A stretch of DNA of 64,000 nt from Rehmannia glutinosa (lineage: Eukaryota > Streptophyta > Magnoliopsida > Lamiales > Orobanchaceae): contig CM071926.1 of assembly GCA_016081115.2 (NCBI GenBank), positions 9,499,971-9,563,970 on the forward strand, in the 5' to 3' direction. Positions within the stretch are counted from its first letter, which is position 1; every line of letters begins with the position of its first letter. The position numbers and the translations under genes were made by a program. This document shows positions 25,701 to 36,040 of this stretch, in pieces. The notes beneath the pieces are model-generated. The model ran no database searches and was not told the DNA's origin. It worked only from the letters and a program-made list of their open reading frames with translations.

Positions 25701-28700
25701 AAAAATATAATATATATTAACACATGTTCCAATCTCCAATTTATATAATAATATCAACATATTAATATCAATCATTACAAAACAATAAATTATATATTTT
25801 ACTTCATAATAAAATATAAAAATATATTGATGTGACACCACTATACATACATGAATGACATCTACAGTAGAAACTGTCTCTCCCAATCACTAACCAAACA
25901 TTACTTTTCCTCTTAAATTCTTCACCCAAAACAACTCTCCCAATCACCCCAATCACCAAACAAACATACCCTTAATGATAATGAAGAGTCTGCTTTAGAG
26001 TGTTGGGATAAATTAAGTGTAGGGGTCATCATGGGTTGTAAGTTGTAACTCATAAAGAGTTTAATTATATTCCAGTGACGGGTTCTTGTAAATTTTTGTG
26101 GATAAAGGATTTCTTATCCACTATTTGTAACTAGTTACTTTATATTAATAATTTTTTTGTTTCTTATAAAAAAAGTGTACACAATGATTACTTTATATTA
26201 TTTGTGCAAGTATAATAGAAACATATATGAAACATATAATAAAGAGAATCTATAATTCGAATAGTAGGAAACGCTAACTATGTTGTTACCACCCAGAATT
26301 GAATAATTTACATTTGTAGTGCACATTGCTATTCAACGGGGCATAGGAAAAATTGTTCCCATGTGCATAGCAGAAAAAAATTCAACGTGTCAATCTTATA
26401 CATTTACATTCTTTTAAAGACAATAAGCACTCTCACCCTTCAAACTGTGCATATGCTCTAGTCCGCACGAGTTACAAGTACTATAATCGGAAAAATTGCT
26501 AAAAATGGAGTAGCAGCTGTAGATGAGTTACTGTCACCCTTTTGTTTTCCGCTATCTCCTCCACTGCCTGATGCTTAATAATTCACCCAGCTTGTGTTAA
26601 TCGTTGGCCATCATCTGGTTATACCATTCGACATACAAATTCACATACGCACATGTATGTGTGTTTAAGTTATTGACATGTATATTAAATCTTTATTCAT
26701 TTGCAGCCATTTTGGTTGACTGAATCAAACAACATGATTACATGAATGGTGTTTCTTATACCAATGTGAACAGAGTTCATGAGAAATATTAGGAGATGTA
26801 GTTCCAAACCAACGTCACAAATTGTTGCTACTTAGCCTACTTTATATTTCTACCTGCATAAAGAAGCTTATGTCAAAAAAATCTCTTTGTATTAATAGAG
26901 TAGGTTTTGGGTGTCATGCGAATAGCTATCATGAAATGTGATGATTCTAGTGGTATATGTTTCTTTCACGTGAAAGGAAGCTTATATTTTTCTGAGTTTT
27001 CCTCGTGTTTTAAGATGACACTTGGAGTGATTTAAGTTCAAATAATTTTTTTGACAGCAGTTCAAATAATATTTCTGATACCTTTTATTACCTCGTGCAT
27101 TTTCCCAGAACTAGTCCACTGTTTCATGTTATATTTTATTATAATTATTTTGAAATTCCTGTATGCAAATTGTAGGCTGGGCCTTATGATTCTTTGAAAG
27201 ATGTTGCTTTCAAACTTCTGCAATATAAGGTCTCTACAGTTCCTGTTATTCACTCTTCATCACAAGATGGTTCATATCCTCAGCTGCTACACCTTGCTTC
27301 CCTATCTGGAATACTTAAATGTAAGCCATTATTTTTTGTTATTTTAAGTGCATTAATTTGATCTTGTGACTCACTCACTCCAAATCTCTAGGCATATGCC
27401 GGCATTTCAAGCATTCTTCTAGCTCCTTGCCCATTCTTCAGCAACCAATTTGTTCATTTCCTTTGGGTACTTGGGTTCCAAAAATTGGGGAATCTAATGG
27501 AAAGTCTATTGCAATGCTAAGACCAAATGCCTCTTTAAGTGCTGCTCTTTCGCTGTTAGTTCAAGGTATAATTTCATCCACTTGGCTTATTTATTTATGA
27601 TTTCTCCAATTCGGGCTAAAAATTCATTAGTTTGTTAACCATAAATGAGTTTCAGCTTCTTTTGCTTTTCTCTTGCACCTGACACTTTTTCTCAAGGTGT
27701 TAAAACGTCCCATTAAATGAAGGATCAATCTTATATATTACTTGTCATTATTTTGTCATATTTTTTTTTTTTTTTTGTCAAATTATCCTTGTGGTCCCTT
27801 TTTTGATGTCATGATTTCATCTCCCTATGGTTTGTGATTAATTGACTTTGGCTTAACTAAGCTAGCAAGTACGAATTCTTAAATAAATGGGATCTTTTCT
27901 AATCACTTGATTGTCAAGATCTATTCTACCTAAGAAATTAGATTTTATAATGTTTTTGCAAGATGATGTCCAATCTTAACTTATTATTTTATTTTGTTAT
28001 TGCATTTCCTGAACCCCACCCTCTGGTGTCACAGCTGATGTCAGTTCATTACCAATAGTAGATGAGAATGATTCATTGGTGGACATATATTGCCGAAGGT
28101 ATACACTTTTTTATTTTCATTTTCTAGGTAGCTGCAGAAAAATCATCTTTGAATGCTCTCACTTTGAGTTCAATTACACCTTTCTCAAAGCTCCATGTAT
28201 CATTTTGTCATGCCAGCGATATTACTGCTTTGGCGAAAGACGCTCTATATGCACAAGTTCGTCTTGATGACTTGAGTATCCATCAGGTATTTTCCATCAA
28301 AACCTTGTCGTGCTCTACCTCAAAATCTGAAGTCATGCCCTGGTTGTTGTAGAACTTGTGCTTAAATGTGTACTCTCCAGGATTACCTTTTCCCTGCTCC
28401 CAGGAAAAAAAATAGATTTTGAGAAATGGAAGGGGTATGGAGTTTTGTGTTTTTTATGGGGAAATTTGTTTCTTTTATTAAGACCCACCATATAGTTGTT
28501 TCTTCAATGATCCATATTCAAATTTAAAAACTAATGATTCTTATCCAAATGGAATAGCTAATAATGAAACTTACATGAAAAGAATGGGTGGCAAAATTCT
28601 TGATCTTATGCTAGGAAGTGGGGGAGGAAATAAAAAGTTGAATTTGAACAATACACATTACCTTTCTTTGCAACACCTCAATGGATCAACCAAGTAGAAA

Positions 28701-30348
28701 TATAAATTACCTTTACGCATTTAAGCCCAACTTCTTCTTTGCCCTACTTGGAAGAATTGTAGTTGGGGTTATGAACTTAAACATCTACCTTAACCTCAAA
28801 TGGAATTTCTGAAGTAAAGAAAACCATGACCAGAGTGTAAGAGCATAAAAAAGTGATCTTCCCCAACTTATGTCTTCTTTCTTCTGCTTCTCATCTACTT
28901 GCTTATTACCAAACAGCATAGTGGAAAGGGTGTGGCATGGGTTGAGATTGCTGGAATAAATATGCACATGAAGCATCAGTACAGCATTATGGCATATTAT
29001 GGCAACATTAAGCCACATTTATTTTGGACATTATATTGAAAAAATATATTTGTGTTCCCAACCTATATATTATGAAACTGTATTTTATTTTAGAAGAATT
29101 TGGATATTATGCTGTCCCATGGGGTGTGGGAGGGGGGTGGGTGTATGTAGGAAACACTGGGTGAAGTTTTCTTGAAAGCACCAACCTAAATTATTGTTTG
29201 TTTCAGGTTCCTTTTTTTATTTCTTCAGACCTATTATTTTTATTATGCTTTTCTGTAGTCCACTTAGCATAAAAAGTTTAGTCCTTAGAAGTTGAATCCC
29301 AAAACCAATCTACTTTGTCTTGTCATTTTGTTTGAAGCTTTAGTTGATGTTATCTAGGGGCGTTGCCAGCCGCACTAGTTACCCCTAGCCCAACTATTTT
29401 TCCTCTTAAAAAAACATATAATTTTTTTAAATTTTTTTCCATTAAAAAAAAGGGATAAAAAAAATTGGGGGGAAGGGGGGGAGGGTGGCCCCACTAGATC
29501 CGCCCCTGATGTTATCTATATTCTGATTCTGGCGTTGCCGACAGCTCTACTTTTGTTATGACATTCAAGATCATCACCAGGAGGAATATTACTCAATGTC
29601 ATTTATGCCCACCTAAGATCCAATTATGTTTGTTGGTTTATTGTCCTTTTCTGTAGGCCATACATCTGGGTCAAGATGCAATATCTCCCAATGACTTCTT
29701 CAATGGACAGAGATGTCAGATGTGTTTAAGGTCTGATCCGTTGCACAAAGTAATGGAGCGGTTGTCAATTCCTGGTAATTGCTTTTGATCTTTTACTTTG
29801 TTAATTTTATGTTATGGTTTTAATTTTTATGGTCAGTGTACGACTTTGATGGTGCTTAGGAACTTCAGGCTATATATCTGGAGTATTGTTTTATGAAGCT
29901 ATATTTTTTGCCACTAGTGGAACTTTAGTCATCCATGGACCACTTCCTAAGATAATGATAATGAAAGAACTTCATCTAATTCTGTTGTTAAAGCTGGACA
30001 AATAGTAAGATAAATAATGTAGTTATATAGTGGGAATAGACTTTTGGTGCGAACAACTAGAGAGTTAGTGAACTGGAATTATAATGATGTTGATGATGGT
30101 TATTGACTTATGATTTTACTCTGTAATCATTTTTTTGGATTTTTTTCCCAAAGTAAATATATCATTTATGCTCAGCTTATTTGTTCTGAGATACAATTTA
30201 CAAGAACATATTTGTTTTGTCTAAACTAACTGAAGGCATTCTGGCACATTATCCAGGTGTGAGAAGAGTTGTAATAGTGGAGGCTGGAAGTAAGCGTGTG
30301 GAGGGTATTATTTCGCTGAGTGATGTCTTCAGCTTCTTGCTTGGCTAA
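10781..30348 (+). CDS. SNF4: SNF4-like SnRK1 regulatory subunit (KIN-beta-gamma)
   Basis: This encodes the regulatory subunit of the plant SnRK1 kinase, the homologue of yeast Snf4 and animal AMPK-gamma that ties kinase activity to energy and sugar status. Thirteen coding exons join in frame: 10781-10893, 10997-11084, 18387-18566, 18973-19080, 19187-19246, 21536-21625, 23024-23158, 27176-27320, 27392-27565, 28035-28098, 28217-28286, 29657-29774, 30257-30348. All have GT/AG borders and together give 1437 nt, 478 residues. Residues about 17-95 form the carbohydrate-binding AMPK1_CBM (TRFVWPYGGRRVLLSGSFTRW; YKFFVDGEWRHDEHQPF). This is followed by YELLPESGKVIALDVNLPV and four CBS repeats, ending KRVEGIISLSDVFSFLLG. 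The CBM-plus-CBS fusion is the plant KIN-beta-gamma design, and the length fits that family (about 480-490). Introns 2 (7.3 kb) and 7 (4.0 kb) are swollen by transposons. Borders are read by eye; the exon 3 donor (CCG/GTTTGC) is the weakest. Confidence 0.95.
11540..11860 (+). mobile_element. LINE 3' end in SNF4-like intron 2
   Basis: A decayed frame reads LERNRRTFEGREESLEEMW followed by KVKFRVAWW, the tail that ends plant L1-type reverse transcriptase ORFs after the zf-RVT domain. It is followed by a 3' UTR ending tttcttataaaaaaaa, which serves as the poly-A end near 11855. The copy is strongly 5'-truncated, as is usual for LINEs, and is in the same orientation as the host gene. Confidence 0.72.
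13790..14465 (-). pseudogene. Degenerate Ty3/Gypsy gag in SNF4-like intron 2
   Basis: Read on the - strand from the ATG at 14465, the sequence gives MADIRKRG, then a proline-rich linker (NLEPVPPSAPAMPGYNQT) and a glutamine-rich stretch (AIQQLLQYLQRQNNQ). A broken capsid region follows. The layout matches the gag at 930-1442, but stop codons interrupt it and no pol follows. It is related to, but not the same as, the first fragment. Confidence 0.6.
14690..15083 (-). repeat. Left arm of a large inverted repeat in intron 2
   Basis: Read on the - strand, this arm matches the + strand at 15484-16105. Shared stretches include gaagagttaga, ggagacgttag and gatcgcgagatcat. At the far end both arms share ggactcttatgtatattttg. 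The arms differ at many positions, so the duplication is not recent. The loop between them (15084-15483) is 400 bp. Confidence 0.85.
14826..15234 (-). pseudogene. Unrecognised retroelement-associated frame
   Basis: From the ATG at 15234 the frame reads MDPGSSRGEDMAHALEHIDY, then AESRVEYCIEVVE. After a stop and frameshift it reaches DHDREIMLQGFWARLLDLVE and an acidic tail (HEEQPADEEDLELDSK). No known domain is recognised. It lies upstream of, and in the same direction as, the gag remnant at 13790-14465, so it may be an extra ORF of that element. The acidic part is duplicated in inverted orientation at 15599-15740, where it still reads DHDREIILQGFWARQLDIME. Confidence 0.5.
15484..16105 (+). repeat. 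Right arm of the inverted repeat, interrupted by an A-rich insertion
   Basis: This is the mirror copy of 14690-15083. Homology runs from 15484 to about 15735 and resumes near 15950 to 16105. In between lies about 215 bp ending in a run of about 21 A (15891-15911), absent from the left arm. This looks like a poly-A retroposed insertion. The arm keeps an open frame (15599-15802) for the acidic segment. Confidence 0.8.
16110..16805 (+). repeat. Local direct duplication of about 280 bp in intron 2
   Basis: The block 16130-16400 is repeated at about 16560-16805. Both have a TA/CA-rich start (cttgta..atatg..gtgtg), then caagt(a/g)ga..tcaagtta, then gtgtgggttagtaacataa and gggatgagacaact, ending aagggtgttt. 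The copies have diverged, so the event is old. Confidence 0.85.
17480..17990 (+). repeat. Second local duplication in intron 2 (about 240-bp unit)
   Basis: The block at 17500-17705 is repeated at about 17785-17985. Shared landmarks are ctcttctttctagt, cataattaatggtaatc, ttgtagt(c/t)cca, tttgtctcttat and cctatttcttgc. They keep the same order and spacing. The duplication is tandem and diverged. Confidence 0.8.
19247..21535 (+). other. SNF4-like intron 5
   Basis: This is intronic sequence between exons ending YEQ and starting GVSVAPLWD. I see no coding domain or clear transposon ends. Confidence 0.5.
24745..26176 (+). mobile_element. LINE remnant with zf-RVT tail in intron 7, split by a MITE
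   Basis: Broken frames spell the C-terminal zinc-binding domain that follows plant L1 reverse transcriptase. EDKSRWVWDSLGIFS occurs near 24780-24820 and QKRNPYILLHPNWC near 24960-25010. YLHCSYVRKLWSKFT follows, with the signature SVWLERNNRIF near 25200-25231. After the inserted MITE the frame resumes as NDNEESALECWDKLS. The copy ends with ttgtttcttataaaaaaa near 26170, the same end as the LINE fragment at 11540-11860, so both belong to one family. The 5' boundary is uncertain. Confidence 0.78.
25232..25974. mobile_element. PIF/Harbinger (Tourist-like) MITE with TTA duplication
   Basis: The element is 25235-25971 (737 bp). Both ends carry GGGTATGTTTG in inverted orientation, and both sides have the 3-bp duplication TTA (25232-25234 and 25972-25974), as expected of PIF/Harbinger. 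It sits inside the LINE remnant, exactly between the codons for RNNRIF and NDNEESALE, so it inserted after the LINE. There is no transposase frame, so it is non-autonomous. Confidence 0.85.
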
Positions 30349-30784
30349 GGTGAAGAACATTTTTCTACTTCAAAAGCGGTATGATCCTGAATACATTTTA
30401 GTGGATTACGTTCGTGCTTCAAAGAAGGCTCCATTTCTTTAAGGACATCAACAAAATAGAGAAAAATCGTCTGTAAATTAAGATTCACTTGCCTTTTCTC
30501 TTTGTATCGAATTTTATGTTATCAGCATTTACTGCTAACATAGCCACAAAGTTTCTGTTCCCATTAACTGATAGAAGCAATGGAATCAGTCTGTAGCACC
30601 TCATGATGCAGCTGCAATGACAGTAAATTAGCATGTCCAGTTTTGTAAGGTGCACTACTTTCTCATTTTTTGTTTGGGATTATCTCAACATAATGTTGTA
30701 AACTAAGAAAGTATCATATTTCTCGACCAATCTTTCATTTTCTCACGTGTTCTTATGGCGTGATAGCCCGTAACTGTAGTGCAT

Positions 30785-31123
30785 GTCACATGGCGTGAAA
30801 GACATAGGAAAGCTTCAAATAGTCTATCAGCTCTTTTCGCGTTTGCATTTTAGGCCAACGTGGCTCGTTTTTCTTGTCCTCGTGCCCCTTCTCTCGGAGA
30901 TCATTCCACCACGATTGCTGCTCTGTGTCAGCCTGAACCGTGTCACCCGACACATAGTAGAAATTGCAATAATCCTCTACCCATGTTTATGGCTTACCAA
31001 ATCTCGAGTCCATCCACATCATATGGATGGTACTTGATTAGTAATAGAAGGCCGTGTGGAGAATTTGAGTCCTCTATTGCCATTCCTCTGGAGGCAATGA
31101 AAATCAGCCTGTCATGTTAGTCA
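30785..31123 (-). pseudogene. Lipoxygenase last-exon fragment with internal deletion
   Basis: This copy matches the 3' end of the lipoxygenase gene at 49017-49810, in the same orientation. It keeps the 3' UTR and stop region (gacataggaaagcttcaaat), then jumps to the segment equal to 49522-49810. The part equal to 49043-49521 is missing, so the iron ligands H719/N723 and the C-terminus are lost. The join shares only AG. Homology runs on into intron 8 and resumes at 31611-31655 after a MITE. The remaining eight exons are absent. It cannot make an enzyme. Confidence 0.88.
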
Positions 31124-31617
31124 AGGAAAATAGTTTTTTTCGGTCATTCAACTTGGACTAGTCGGAGATTTAGCCTAAATAGTCACCTTTAAATTTTGGT
31201 CCAATATTTTTCAAAAGTTTGGATTTTTTTGACCAAAATTGAGTAATTTTACTGTAATTGCTAACTATGACCGATGGGTGTTATTTATCTAAGAAATTTA
31301 AGAATCTCGATGATTTGGTGCAAAACCTGACATATCAAATCACCAAAATTCGATACATAAAATTTGAAGATTTTAATTGTTTGGTGGCATTTTTTGCGTC
31401 ATATTACCAAAATATCTATTTTTTCAAATATGTTTACACCTGACCGATCATAGTCATCAATTTCCAATAAAGTTACACAATCTCGGACGAAATATGACCA
31501 AATATCCAAAATTTTAAAAGATATTGAACTAAAATTTACGGGCGACTAATTAGAGGACTAAATCTCAAAATAATCCAAAGTTACATGACCAATTAATTTA
31601 TTTTCCCTATTAGTCAT
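31117..31617. mobile_element. Fold-back MITE inserted in the lipoxygenase fragment
   Basis: The element is about 31124-31610 and is flanked by TTAGTCA on both sides (31117-31123 and 31611-31617). The uninterrupted lipoxygenase copy has a single ttagtcac at 49821-49828. Its two halves pair over more than 100 bp: aaatagtcacctttaaattttggtc on the left matches the inverse of the right half, which reads ttagtcgcccgtaaattttagttc. No coding capacity is seen. Confidence 0.82.
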
Positions 31618-31931
31618 GCATACTTCATTCATCCAAGATTTTAAAGTGGTTGTTTATCTATCTGTATTCAAATTTCAGAGGTGGATTTTTCCGCAAGTTT
31701 TAGATGAGAGTTAGAAAATAGAAAGGTCAAAAGTATGTAGTACGATGGGTGTTTAAGCATTTTGCTTGCCGAATTCACAAACACCGACAGAACGTTGAGA
31801 ATTTTATTTTATTTTTTATTGTCACGTGTTACAAAACAAAGCAACAACTGAATGTTCAACATTCAACAAGCTCATCCCCTAAAAAAAAAACATTCAACAA
31901 GCTCATATATATTGTTTTCATTAGCTTATTT

Positions 31932-32265
31932 AGGAAGTGTTTCCAGTCACTTAAAAAAAGTGATTCTCAGCTTTTAGCTGGAAAAAAAAGATCAAATTTT
32001 AGTGTTTGCAAATTAGTTTAATCAGAATCTAAAAACAGAGAGATGGATGCTTTAATTAGATTTCTGACTATGCTTCTAGTTTGATTTTTGCAAAAATATA
32101 TAAATACTTTTACAACTTTTTCACCAAATACCAACAACTTCTGATTCTCAACTTCTCATTCTAATCAAACAATACCAATTTTTGATTCTAAACTACTTAG
32201 TTTTTACTTCTGGTACAATAAATCATTTCTTTTGAAAATAGAAGTTTTTGCAAACACTCCCATAA
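31932..32265. mobile_element. MITE with GTGTTTGC-type ends
   Basis: The left end reads AGGAAGTGTTTCC and the right end is the inverse of GGGAGTGTTTGC. The interior is AT-rich with self-complementary stretches (agaattgag/ctcaacttct type). A relative of the same family lies in lipoxygenase intron 8 at about 49928-50150. The target duplication was not resolved. Confidence 0.6.
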
Positions 32266-33305
32266 TGCGAAAATCCGATTCCAAAAGTTGTTCAAAGCTT
32301 CATGATCAACCTATTTCCCTCAGTTGCACATACTAACAATTTATAATTTAAAAGTAGTAGGAATCTTTTTTGAAAAATCGATCTTCCCATGTAACGATGT
32401 AAGCATATCGTCTTCTAATACGAAGAATATATAGCTTTAGGCAATTATTTCCGCATGAAAAAAAAAGTAATGTAGAATATACCCAATCTGTTCAGAAGAA
32501 AAGGCAAAACTTTTCTCATATGTGAGTGTTGCACACGAATACGGTAAATTAACATTTGGCTTCCTTAATTTAGTGCAATCGTCGTTAAGGTGGACTAGGT
32601 TTATTCCATGCTACATCTGCAGGAGTACCCCAGGTGCATAACGAACATAGATTTATTTATTATAGATGTATAAAATTTCACACATAATCACACAATACGA
32701 CATATAATATATGCAGATCTACGGTAGATACTACACCTAGTGTATTTCTCTAGGAGTAACATCTACAATACCGTGGACTAGCCTCACATTCTTATCTGAT
32801 GACTTGATCAACATTCAACTCCAGCATGTTAAAAGACCATATATATGCATGCACTATGCTCATAATTAATATATATAGTCCTCAAAATTAAGAAGGTTCT
32901 GTTGTAGAATACAAGCCGGCATACAAACATGAAACATGCCTACGGGCTAATTGGTGATACATTGGAGTAGACTCAGAACAATATTGCCAGTGGGCATCAA
33001 TCTTCAAATGGCTATTCAATTATTGCCAAATAAAAAGACAAGGAATCTAATAACCAAGCAAGGATGAATGGAATTTGTCAATGGATGTGCATTATGAGGA
33101 ATTGATTCCAATAATTCATGTTGCTTTTATGATGAATTTGGGTGAACCAGCTAATTTATAACCGGAACCATATAAGCCTATTCATTATTTACAAAGGGAT
33201 AGATGCAGCTTACTTGGAATCCACGTATGCAGTTGGCCAGCAAACATACACGTGCTTTCATCAATTGAGAGAATATATATTTATGTATATAGGAATTGGA
33301 TCGAA
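32266..33305. other. AT-rich intergenic DNA
   Basis: No gene, RNA or mobile element could be supported here. Confidence 0.5.
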
Positions 33306-34324
33306 TGGGACCCAATTCCTAGTGTGAGCCCTAATCTCAGTTTTTAGTAATTAAGATTTAATAGTCAAGATTTCATCCTTTAATTTAGATGGTTGTAGAC
33401 TAATTTATAAATATTAAGGGTGATAACGTAATTTGCCCTAGTCTGGATAAGAAATTTGATAACATGAGAACATAGGTCCACAACACAACCATCCATTAAT
33501 TTTAGATTCGATGGATGCATTTAAATTCGTTGGAAGATGGTTGGCTAATAAACACATTATATGTGATATATGTGATATGGTATATTTGACGTTATAAGTG
33601 TGCATCAATGGACCTCTAAATATGCATCAACTTTTAAATGTGTAGTAAAATTATTGGAGGTTGACTTGATTAAAGAAAATACTTTTATCATTATTGATGG
33701 AAAAGCCAAAGCATGTAACATATCATATTGTCCTTCTAAGTGTGCATCAAAGCATGCAAATATACATTAATGTTTTCATTCATAAATTTTGTTTTCGAAA
33801 CAACTCAATTCTAATGCTTAAATGCATAATTTTATAGGGCAAAATAGTATAGGTTAATTTATTCCTTAGGTTGCAAGGAATAATATGGTGTAATTTATTT
33901 CGAAAAAGCTTGTGTTTTTTTGGATAATATAGAGAAATTTTAATTGAAGTGAGATTTTAATTGAGGAGAGAGAAAGGGAGAAATGAGAGAATTTACATTC
34001 AGATAACAACGTTAATGCTCATTTATAAGTCGTTTGATGCACATCTAGAGATCCATTGATGCACATTTATAAAGACAGAAGTGTATCTGTTCCTCCAGCG
34101 AATTTATTACATCCATCAAATCTAATTTATTGGATGGTTGTGATTTTGAAATGATTCAAGTTAACGTGTCTTATGAACGTATACTCATTTACAATTTTGC
34201 CATTTTTATTAGTAATTTAGGCAACTAAGACTCAATTTTAGGATTAATATTCTTGGTTGTTAATTCATAATCATCAAATGCTATGATTATAGTTCATACG
34301 AACTCACACTAGGAAATAGTCCCA
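33306..34324. mobile_element. Long fold-back element upstream of the zinc-finger gene
   Basis: The left end TGGGACCCAATTCCTAGTG is mirrored at the right by the inverse of TGGGACTATTTCCTAGTG. Inner segments also pair: catccattaa...gatggatgc on the left with the inverse of atccatcaaat...attggatgg on the right, and repeated tgcatcaa steps pair with ttgatgca. Total length is about 1 kb and there is no protein frame. Its right end is about 270 bp from the TATA box of the zinc-finger gene. The transposon superfamily is not determined. Confidence 0.7.
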
Positions 34325-34591
34325 CTAGCTAGATACATTCCTCGTATATATCCAGCCACCTCACAAATAACGTCTTCCCCTCATAATGCCTAACCAAAAA
34401 TGGGCACCGAATACAGAATCATATTTCAAACTCTTTTTCATTAATAATGCAAAGGGAATCATGTAAAAAGTTGCATTATTGACTTATTTTTGGAAACAAA
34501 GTTCAAAATGTTTGTTTCCTCGTGCAAAAGAACCAAGTAGAAAAATGTATGTCAATCCAATTAGGTCCCACCAAAGAGTTCTTAGTACTAG

Positions 34592-34599
34592 TATATAAA
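34592..34599 (+). promoter_or_regulatory. TATA box of the RanBP2 zinc-finger gene
   Basis: TATATAAA followed by ccc lies 108 bp before the ATG at 34707, a normal distance for a plant gene with a short leader. Confidence 0.75.
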
Positions 34600-34706
34600 C
34601 CCCATATCATCCCATTTTCTAATTCACCAACTTCAAACAATACTACAATTAATATATTATATATATCCCATTCATTAATCAGAAAGTAGTACTAGAGACA
34701 GAGAAA

Positions 34707-35426
34707 ATGAGCAGGGAAGGAGGAGATTGGATGTGTCCTGCATGTCAGCACCTCAACTTCAAGAAACGAGACTCGTGCCAACGATGTAGTTGTCCGAAGT
34801 ATGCTACTGGTGCAGAGGTTTCATCATATGCGATACAAAAGACGGAAACGATGGCGGGAGATTGGTATTGTGGCGCTATGAATTGCGGTGCACACAACTA
34901 TGCCAGCCGAACTAGCTGCTATAGGTGTGGCGCGTCCAAGGATTATTGCGGGTATGGGGCTGGAATCATGGCGTCTGCTGGTTATGCATACGACGCCATT
35001 CCCGGTTGGAAAACTGGTGACTGGATTTGCATCAGGTAATATTTCCACTCGGTAAAATTGCAAAATTGGTTCTCTATAGAGCGGCAACAAAAAGGTGCTG
35101 TAAAAACCACGTTTTCCAAAAAAGTCATGTCTGTAACTATAGAAAACTCTCGATTTTGCATTTGTTCGTTGTAGCTAGAATTGCTTAATTCTCTCTAAAA
35201 TAATTATTTGGTTCGGCATATATGGGCAGACTAGGATGTGGTATGCACAATTATGCTAGCAGGATGGAATGCTACAAATGCAGGATGCCAAGAGATTGTG
35301 GTATGCTATGCCTCATGTGATTGCTATCAAGTTATACTTATTATGTACTCTTATTTTAGTTGCATGATTATCAACACATTTAATTATATTTTTTTTATTC
35401 TTAACTATGTAGGAGGAGCAATGTGA
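34707..35426 (+). CDS. RanBP2-type zinc finger protein, three fingers
   Basis: Three exons (34707-35035, 35230-35300, 35413-35426) give 137 residues. Three RanBP2 zinc fingers are seen. Finger 1 starts GDWMCPACQHLNFKKRDSC (C10, C13, C24, C27). Finger 2 starts GDWYCGAMNCGAHNYASRT (C55, C60, C71, C74). Finger 3 starts GDWICIRLGCGMHNYASR (C108, C113, C124, C127) and spans the first splice junction at R110. The protein ends CGGAM. Fingers 2 and 3 use the CX4C spacing typical of plant members, whose fingers are thought to bind single-stranded RNA. Related plant proteins are somewhat longer (about 160-170) with longer linkers. Nuclear or cytoplasmic RNA-related roles are inferred. Splice joins keep frame throughout and the start has a good TATA box upstream. 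Confidence 0.92.
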
Positions 35427-35560
35427 GGAAATTGGATCAAACAGAGCAGCATTGATTTGTAGCAGGAATTGCAAGCTCTATTAAAAGTTTTTTCTTCTTT
35501 TTTTTTTCGTAATTTTTGTAATTTTTTTCTTCTAGTGTTTTGTTTTTCCTCTTTGTTTCT

Positions 35561-35566
35561 AATAAA
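35561..35566 (+). terminator. Poly(A) signal of the zinc-finger gene
   Basis: AATAAA lies 135 bp after the stop codon, preceded by T-rich sequence as is usual for plant 3' ends. Confidence 0.6.
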
Positions 35567-35618
35567 GTTATTGCACTTTCGGTAACTGGCCCTTTTCACT
35601 CGGATTTCTTCATAATCA

Positions 35619-35772
35619 GATTTCACGTTCCACTCTTTGTTTCACTCTACTGGATGAAGCACATGTGTAATAGATCTGAAAAATTAACAACCCATATTTA
35701 TTTGTTAACACATGTCCACTATCCAATGTAGTGGAACATGGAATGGAACACAAAGTGAAACATGAAATCTTC
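35619..35772. mobile_element. Small fold-back element 3' of the zinc-finger gene
   Basis: AGATTTCACGTTCCACTCT on the left is mirrored by the inverse of AGATTTCATGTTTCACTTT on the right, with a second pair of ggaac/gttcc steps inside. The unit is about 150 bp with no coding capacity. Confidence 0.55.
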
Positions 35773-36040
35773 CCGATTTCTTTTCTTCAAATTCTTGTTA
35801 TAAATGTTGTTTCCATGAATGATTAAGCTAACTAAATCCAACATTCTGTGTTGTTTCCGTGTTTCAATGGAAATAATCTGCAATGCACGTACTGAAATGT
35901 GAAACTAGTCAACCACCATGCGTGGTTGTGACAAGGAAACAGAAAAAATAAAATTGTGACGTGAAAACTATTGTTATGTCTAATACAAGAAGATATAGTA
36001 TTACGTGTAATACAAGATATCGTACTATGACAGAATGTGA

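Noticed and set aside
30783..31120. Open frames of 84 and 86 codons on the + strand
   Set aside because: They are antisense shadows of the lipoxygenase exon fragment coded on the - strand; the same shadow occurs at 49517-49801.
34824..35090. Open frame of 88 codons on the - strand
   Set aside because: It is the antisense shadow of zinc-finger exon 1.
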